This document shows positions 17,187 through 21,887 of a stretch of 21,887 bases of DNA, piece after piece (within the stretch, counting starts at the first letter, position 1; every line of letters begins with the position of its first letter). Source of the DNA: Pirellulales bacterium (GTDB taxonomy: Bacteria > Planctomycetota > Planctomycetia > Pirellulales > JAICIG01); assembly GCA_025924495.1 (NCBI GenBank), contig JAICIG010000078.1, positions 1 to 21,887 of the forward strand. The letters are read 5' to 3'. Below the pieces are notes generated by a model, which was not told where the DNA came from, ran no database searches, and saw only the letters and a list, made by a program, of their open reading frames with translations. The position numbers and the translations under genes were made by a program.

Positions 17187-18320
17187 TTACTGCGCCGCGT
17201 TGTCATCCAATGGCGCATTCTGCAAATAGATCTGGTTGTTCGGACTGCTTGCCGTAGCCCACGTGCCGCCGGCCGGCTGCACTTGCTGGCCATTGGGCGA
17301 CATCAGCAGGCAGTACACTCCGTAGTCCATGGCTTCGCTCAGATTCCGAGAGTGCCCATCGCAGAACACGGCCAATGCAATGCCGGGATGACGGCTCGAA
17401 GGACGAGCATTATTCACGTACGCCGGATTATTTGCGTTGGCAGTATCTTCCGGTCCATTGACGCCCCCCATGGGGTAATTTTGCGGCTGGAAGGGAGGCG
17501 TGGCGCTGTTGGTCGAGTACGACCAGACGAAGCCGTGAAAGGCCTCATAGACATTGTTGACGCCGCTGGAAATGTTGGCGTAGCTGCCGCCGCTCAAGTT
17601 CTCGGCGAACATCAACGTATTGGAAGCGCCATCATGCGAAGAGATGAAGTCTTGGGTCATGTTAACGATCGGATTCGCCGGCGTGGCGCCGGATGCTGGC
17701 TGGTTCAGAGAATCGAACTGATAGCGATCGAAGAAGACGCCATTGTCAAGATAATCGACGGGCAGGCCGGCGGAATTGGCCACGTCTTGCATGCCCGTGT
17801 TCGCCGCATACGCGCAAGGGGGCGGAAATGCTGCGGCCGGCGGATTGCTCGGGCAAATTGCCATGGCGATATATCCGGCCTGTACCGGATCGGCGGATGG
17901 CATATAGCCGCTGATGGAACTCGCAAAGCCGTTCGGCGTCCCAATGAACAAGCCGCGCTTCCAGTTGCGATGAAGATCCGACTTTTCAATAAACGGCATC
18001 AACGGCACGAGCCAATGCACTGGATACTCGTTGCGAGCATTGACTACGCCGCTGGGAATCGGGTTGCTGGCGTCCGTGGTGATGACGAGCGGCTCCTTAT
18101 AGCCTGGGTAACGCCCGCTAGGGGTCGTGACGAAGTTCTGCATCGCCAATCCGAGCTGATGCAGATTGTTGTTGCAAGTGTTGCGGCGACCCGCCTCTCG
18201 AGCCATTTGCACGGTGGGCAACAAGAGCGCCATCAGCATGCTAATGATGCTGATCACCACCAGCAACTCGACTAAAGTAAAAGCAGGACGGTGCGAACGA
18301 GCGATACGTGAGGCGCGCAT
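17187..18320 (-). CDS. DUF1559 prepilin-like protein with H-x9-DG motif
   Basis: A 377-residue protein of the DUF1559 family, greatly expanded in planctomycetes. A short basic leader (RIARSHRPA) precedes the type IV prepilin-like segment [13 protein letters not shown] (from residue 14, with Glu at +5 of the mature form), a single membrane helix that PilD-type peptidase would process. The residue before the cleavage point is Ala instead of the usual Gly. The C-terminal H-x9-DG signature is [12 protein letters not shown] (311-322). Such proteins are thought to be pseudopilin-like envelope components; the exact role is unknown. The ATG at 18318-18320 has AAGGAG 9 nt upstream, which favours it over the in-frame start at 18365. 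It is a single gene, convergent with the SRPBCC gene. Confidence 0.92.
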   Translation of the reverse strand: MRASRIARSHRPAFTLVELLVVISIISMLMALLLPTVQMAREAGRRNTCNNNLHQLGLAMQNFVTTPSGRYPGYKEPLVITTDASNPIPSGVVNARNEYPVHWLVPLMPFIEKSDLHRNWKRGLFIGTPNGFASSISGYMPSADPVQAGYIAMAICPSNPPAAAFPPPCAYAANTGMQDVANSAGLPVDYLDNGVFFDRYQFDSLNQPASGATPANPIVNMTQDFISSHDGASNTLMFAENLSGGSYANISSGVNNVYEAFHGFVWSYSTNSATPPFQPQNYPMGGVNGPEDTANANNPAYVNNARPSSRHPGIALAVFCDGHSRNLSEAMDYGVYCLLMSPNGQQVQPAGGTWATASSPNNQIYLQNAPLDDNAAQ

Positions 18321-18381
18321 GGCGACAAGCTCCTTTGCCACAAGGATAGAGGACGCGATTTGCAAGACGGTTATGCTTTCG

Positions 18382-18408
18382 AACGAAGGTCGTTACGACC
18401 TATTCGTT
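18382..18408. promoter_or_regulatory. dyad element upstream of the DUF1559 gene
   Basis: GGTCGT-T-ACGACC (18388-18400) is a perfect 13-bp palindrome with a one-base centre. It is extended by AACGAA (18382-18387) and TTCGTT (18403-18408), with a 2-nt bulge on one side. It is centred about 74 nt before the ATG, so it could be an operator or a 5' leader hairpin. The rest of 18321-18793 shows no gene. Confidence 0.45.
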
Positions 18409-18747
18409 TGCACAGGAAAAGCGAGCGGCGACTCCATTCACGCCGCATCGATGCAAGCGAGCGCCTTAATTGAAGTGCAAGAAAAGTTGAATGCAGAACA
18501 CAATCATGCCGCGACTTCAACGCGCCCAACTGGTGGTCAAAAGCTTGAATACAAACGTGCTGACGAGGCGCAGCAAAGCCAATGTCGCCATGACTGAACG
18601 GTGAAGATTGAACTCAGGTTCGCCATGCAAGTAGTGTGCCCGCGCGAGCCAACTTCTCCGGGCGCTCGAAAGAATCTGTAATTCCCGCGTGAGAGCGACG
18701 ATCTTACTGTCACGCGATTGAATCGGCTGTCATCAAAGCGACGACAG

Positions 18748-18775
18748 GCGAGTCTCTTTTTGAGAAATGATTCGC
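18748..18775 (-). terminator. weak bulged hairpin after the alpha/beta hydrolase gene
   Basis: GCGAGT (18748-18753) pairs with ATTCGC (18770-18775, one G-U pair), and CTC pairs with GAG around a TTTTT loop, with a 5-nt bulge. It begins 18 nt after the hydrolase stop. There is no U-run beyond the stem in the direction of transcription, so the call is tentative. Confidence 0.2.
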
Positions 18776-18793
18776 ATGAACCGCACTTGCTAG

Positions 18794-19558
18794 CTATCGC
18801 GGCGGAGCCAATTCGAGGTTCTCCTTGAGTTCGTCCTTGAACTGACTCTTGAAGATGCAGGTGATGTGGCCGGCGCCTTTGATCTCTGTGACCTTCCAGT
18901 CGGGACGCACTTTCTCCAAGCGAGCGACGTAGAGCCGCCTCACCGGGTCATGTTCGCCGATGAGAACGGCTACCGGGACATTGAGCATCTTGAGCTCATC
19001 TTCCGTCAGGGCAAGTTTCCCAAAGCTGCGGGCGCAGGCCGAAGGAGTCTTCGCCCCCTCGCGCGCCGGCAACCGCTCCCAGAAAGATTGCAGCAGAGTG
19101 CCTTGCTCAAGCCAGCCCATGCCGCCCAGCGTCACGGAGCGGACGCGATCCGGATGGTCGACGGCGAGCTTCATGGCGATCATGCCGCCCATGGAATAGC
19201 CGACGATCCGGGCCTTTTCGATCTGCAAATGATCTACGAGCCGGACGACGTCCTCGACCATGTTCGCGCCATATGCGTCGTCCTCTTTGGGCTTGTCGGA
19301 ACCGCCATGGCCTCGGACGTCGAGCGAGATGACGCGGAAATGGTCGGCTAGCGCCTGCGTCGTTCCGGGCAATCGCCAATTGAGATCGGCGTTGGCGTGC
19401 AGTCCGTGGATCAATACGACGGGCTCCCCTGTACCCTCGACGGTGTATTGAATCTTCACGCCGTGGGAGTCAAACGTTTGCTTCGCCGGCGCTTTTTCCG
19501 CCAAGGTAGAGGCGGGAAAAAGGGAGAAAAACGCCACAATTGCAGCGAGGATTTTCAC
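18794..19558 (-). CDS. exported alpha/beta hydrolase
   Basis: A 254-residue secreted hydrolase of the alpha/beta fold. Residues 1-20 are a signal peptide ending in TLA. The oxyanion motif is HGLHA (51-55), followed by LDVRGHGGSDKP (79-90). The catalytic triad is visible: Ser122 in GYSMGG, Asp204 in GEHDP and His231 in GAGHI. The cap domain between strand 6 and the Asp is short. Members act on esters, epoxides, haloalkanes or lactones; the substrate cannot be told from sequence. It starts with GTG at 19556-19558 and has GGAG 9 nt upstream. It stands as a single gene and has no evident partner among its neighbours. Confidence 0.88.
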   Translation of the reverse strand: MKILAAIVAFFSLFPASTLAEKAPAKQTFDSHGVKIQYTVEGTGEPVVLIHGLHANADLNWRLPGTTQALADHFRVISLDVRGHGGSDKPKEDDAYGANMVEDVVRLVDHLQIEKARIVGYSMGGMIAMKLAVDHPDRVRSVTLGGMGWLEQGTLLQSFWERLPAREGAKTPSACARSFGKLALTEDELKMLNVPVAVLIGEHDPVRRLYVARLEKVRPDWKVTEIKGAGHITCIFKSQFKDELKENLELAPPR

Positions 19559-19731
19559 GGCAGGTCACTCCGCACGAAGCGATTTAGATCCAAGTATACC
19601 GCTGCCCGCCCCCATATCGCCACGATCGCGCGTAGCGCCCCGGTGATCGCCTAATCTTTGGCTGATCGGGCTGTTTGGGCGGACGCAAAACACGGAATGT
19701 CGGTATTTTCGGGAAATAAACCTCGAAAAAA

Positions 19732-19749
19732 GGGGTGTAGCCATGCCCC
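19732..19749. other. short hairpin in the leader region of the giant gene
   Basis: GGGGTGT and ATGCCCC form a 7-bp stem (two G-U pairs on the plus strand) around an AGCC loop, about 230 nt before the ATG at 19976, following an A-run (19725-19731). The remaining sequence of 19559-19975 holds no gene that I can support and no recognisable promoter. Confidence 0.25.
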
Positions 19750-19975
19750 CCGGCCAGTCGAGTGATACTCAAGCCCGGCACGATCGCTAAATCAGAAAAT
19801 CTCGTCGTACATGAACTCGTGGCCGGTTTCGGCAAATTCAGTCCAATTTGCCTGCTGCTCCGCTTCGACGATTGATTGGGATCGAGTGGAAGTTTGCATC
19901 TAACAGCATCCGCCGACTCATCCGGGACCGAGTTCCCGCGATGAGCCATTCTCATTTTTTCAGCAGGGAAGCACC

Positions 19976-21887
19976 ATGTTGCTGCGCAGTTGGCGAGAGA
20001 GTTTGAAACGTCTATTGGCCACGAAACCCAGCCGGCGCAAACCTTCGCCCCGTTTGATGGAGCGCTTGGAGCAGCGCAGCCTGATGTCGGTGAATCCAAC
20101 GGCCGCGACGTTTTCGGCGACCGAGGCGGCCGCCTTCAGCGGCACCGTCGCATCGTTCACCAGCAACGATCACAGTCCGCAATCGGCCAGCAACTACAGC
20201 GCAAACATCGATTGGGGAGACGGGCACACGAGCAATGGCAAGGTCGTGGCAAATAGCGGCCATTTTGATGTCACCGACAACCATACCTACGATGACGATG
20301 GCCAATACACCGTCAAGGTAACGATTAATGACAAGGTCGATCATAGCCATGCCACGGTCCAGAGCACAGCGAATGTGGCCGACCAACCGTTGACGCTTAC
20401 GGGACGCTCGGTGCAAACGACCGAAGGCTGGCAGTTTAACGGCCGTATCGCCACGCTCAGTGATCCAGGCACGTCCGGCGATCCGGGCGACTATTCGGCG
20501 ACGATTGACTGGGGCGACGGCACGACGACCAGCGGTTCTTTGAGCTCGAATTTCAGCGGCGGCTTCAATGTCAACGGTCGCCACGCCTATCAGCACGAAG
20601 GAACCTACACCGCGCAGGTGACGGTATGCGAAGACGGCGAGCCTAACACCTCGGTGTCGGCGACCTCTACGATCACTGTCGCCGACGCCGATCTGCTCTT
20701 GCCATCGAACATCTCGATTTATGCGACCGAAGGGACGAGCTTTAGCGGCAAGGTAGCGACATTTTTTGACATCGGCTATCCTGGCAATTCGTCTGGCAAC
20801 TTCAACGCCACGATTGACTGGGGCGATGGCACAACGACAACCGGCAGCGTCAGCGGCAGCAATGGCTTCTTGACGGTCGCAGGCGCCCACGCGTACGCGG
20901 AAGAGGGCGCCTACTCCGTCAGCGCGGTCCTGGCGGAAAACACAGGGGGCAACGCGTCGGCCACCGCGACGGGTTCCGCGCTCGTCGCTGAGGCTGATGT
21001 TTTGGTTCCTGACCCGATCTCACTTTCCGCCACGGAAGGCGCCGCCTATAGCGGCGTGGTCGCCAGCTTCACGAACGCTGGCTATCCGGGCAATACCCCG
21101 AGCAGCTTCTCCGCGGTGATTGATTGGGGCGACGGTACGACGACGACGGGCAGCGTCAGCGGCGGCAACGGCTCGCTGAGCGTGAGCGGCAATCATACCT
21201 ATGCCGAGGAAGGCGACTACAACGTCAGCGTCGTGCTGAGCGAAGCCGATCAAAGCGGCGCCGAGGCGACGGCAACCGGAACGGCCAGCGTGGCCGAAGC
21301 GGATGTCTTGACCGCCGATCCGATATCATTTGCCGCCACGGAAGGAACTTCTTATAGCGGCACCGTAGCGAAATTCACCAATTCCGGCTATCCGGCCAAC
21401 CCGGCTAGCAACTTTTTGGCGGTGATCGATTGGGGCGACGGCGCGACGACGACGGGCAGCGTCAGCGGCAACAACGGCGCGCTGAGCGTGAGCGGCGACC
21501 ATACCTATGCCGAGGAAGGCGACTACAACGTCAGCGTCGTGTTGAGCGAATCCGACCAAAGCGGCGCCGAGGCGACGGCAAGCGGAACGATCAGCGTGGC
21601 CGAAGCGGATGTGTTGACCGCCGATCCGATTTCGTTGTCCGCCACGGAAGGAACTTCGTATAGCGGCACGGTAGCGATATTCACGAATTCCGGCTATCCA
21701 GACAACCCAGCTAGCAACTTCTCGGCGGTGATCGATTGGGGCGACGGCACGACGACCACGGGCAGCGTCAGCGGCGGCAAGGGCGCGTTGAGCGTGAGCG
21801 GCGACCATACCTATGCCGAGGAAGGCGACTACAACGTCAGCGTCGTGTTGAGCGAATCCGACCAAAGCGGCGCCGAGGCGACGGCAA
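19976..21887 (+). CDS. giant PKD-like repeat surface protein (3' end outside window)
   Basis: The first 637 codons of an open frame that runs off the window. Residues 1-38 are Arg-rich and contain SPRLMERLEQRSLMS, the N-terminal motif seen on many planctomycete giant extracellular proteins in place of a normal signal peptide. From about residue 40 there are six PKD-like beta-sandwich units, each with the signature (A/S)(T/V)IDWGDG-TT-G, a HTYAEEGDYNVSVVL strand pair and an ATEGTSYSGTVA opening. The first two units are 99 and 103 residues apart; later ones repeat at exactly 102 residues. The protein is probably exported and used in surface structure or adhesion. The ATG at 19976 has AGGGA about 8 nt upstream. 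No other function is claimed. Confidence 0.88.
   Translation, partial: MLLRSWRESLKRLLATKPSRRKPSPRLMERLEQRSLMSVNPTAATFSATEAAAFSGTVASFTSNDHSPQSASNYSANIDWGDGHTSNGKVVANSGHFDVTDNHTYDDDGQYTVKVTINDKVDHSHATVQSTANVADQPLTLTGRSVQTTEGWQFNGRIATLSDPGTSGDPGDYSATIDWGDGTTTSGSLSSNFSGGFNVNGRHAYQHEGTYTAQVTVCEDGEPNTSVSATSTITVADADLLLPSNISIYATEGTSFSGKVATFFDIGYPGNSSGNFNATIDWGDGTTTTGSVSGSNGFLTVAGAHAYAEEGAYSVSAVLAENTGGNASATATGSALVAEADVLVPDPISLSATEGAAYSGVVASFTNAGYPGNTPSSFSAVIDWGDGTTTTGSVSGGNGSLSVSGNHTYAEEGDYNVSVVLSEADQSGAEATATGTASVAEADVLTADPISFAATEGTSYSGTVAKFTNSGYPANPASNFLAVIDWGDGATTTGSVSGNNGALSVSGDHTYAEEGDYNVSVVLSESDQSGAEATASGTISVAEADVLTADPISLSATEGTSYSGTVAIFTNSGYPDNPASNFSAVIDWGDGTTTTGSVSGGKGALSVSGDHTYAEEGDYNVSVVLSESDQSGAEATA
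20681..21887 (+). repeat. tandem 306-bp repeats in the giant gene
   Basis: Units begin at 20681, 20987, 21293 and 21599; the last is cut by the window end. The units at 21293 and 21599 are about 92% identical at the DNA level, with the second part of the unit (from about 21480 and 21786) nearly or fully identical over 100 nt, while the first part varies. This points to recent duplication or gene conversion. The array probably continues beyond the window. Confidence 0.9.

Noticed and set aside
18321..18480. Sigma54 promoter for the DUF1559 gene
   Set aside because: A TTGC is present but no GG element at the required distance.
18728..18750. CTGTC/GACAG hairpin as a plus-strand terminator before TCTCTTTTT
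   Set aside because: The stem is only 5 bp with an 11-nt loop and no plus-strand gene ends nearby.
19811..19903. 30-codon open frame before the giant gene
   Set aside because: Length expected by chance, no ribosome-binding site, no recognisable content.
19990..21865. Long open frames on the minus strand of the giant repeat gene
   Set aside because: They are mirror frames created by the repeated, codon-biased plus-strand sequence; the products are Arg/Ala-rich repeats without domain features, and the plus strand carries a clear PKD-like signature.
1..21887. CRISPR array, tRNA, rRNA, transposase or integrase
   Set aside because: I looked for regularly spaced short repeats, tRNA-like TTCGA arms with acceptor pairing, rRNA blocks and DDE or tyrosine recombinase motifs and found none; repeats A, B and the 306-bp array do not have CRISPR spacing.

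Overview
The window looks like chromosomal DNA of a high-GC planctomycete, probably of the Pirellulales type. This is an inference from gene families, since there is no rRNA or other marker gene. The supporting families are a PVC-type dehydrogenase with a heme-binding domain (TIGR02604/TIGR02603 type), a DUF1559 prepilin-like protein with an H-x9-DG motif, a TDAGL-type leucine-rich-repeat lipoprotein, and a giant repeat protein with the planctomycete N-terminal 'LExRxLxS' motif.

Layout. (1) 16-2494, minus strand: a three-gene operon coding an exported SGNH hydrolase, a TSUP (TauE/SafE) anion permease and a DUF1634 membrane protein; both junctions are 4-nt ATGA stop/start overlaps. (2) 2580-4870: a repeat-rich accessory stretch with an orphan Imm1-like immunity gene (+) and a DUF1801 gene (-). 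It holds three copies of a short repeat (A) and two about 95% identical copies of a 250-260 bp element (B) that contains long imperfect inverted arms. (3) 4871-11232, minus strand: a complete tripartite efflux system, periplasmic adaptor lipoprotein, RND pump of the heavy-metal-type family, and TolC-like outer-membrane factor. (4) 11374-15367, minus strand: an LRR lipoprotein directly downstream of a 1159-residue PVC-type dehydrogenase/cytochrome. (5) 15641-17103, plus strand: a TIGR01777-type SDR epimerase overlapping a SRPBCC protein by ATGA. (6) 17187-18320, minus: DUF1559 pilin-like protein, with a strong dyad in its upstream region. (7) 18794-19558, minus: exported alpha/beta hydrolase. 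(8) 19976 to the window end, plus: the 5' part of a giant surface protein made of about 102-residue PKD-like repeats that become nearly identical toward the window end.

How the genes work together. The efflux genes form one export machine spanning both membranes. The TSUP and DUF1634 proteins probably form or support one inner-membrane transport unit. The epimerase and SRPBCC protein are probably a functional pair. The dehydrogenase, LRR protein, DUF1559 protein and giant repeat protein are envelope or surface proteins. The least ordinary region is 2580-4870, where an immunity gene with no visible toxin sits inside nested repeats. I see no tRNA, rRNA, CRISPR array, transposase or integrase.
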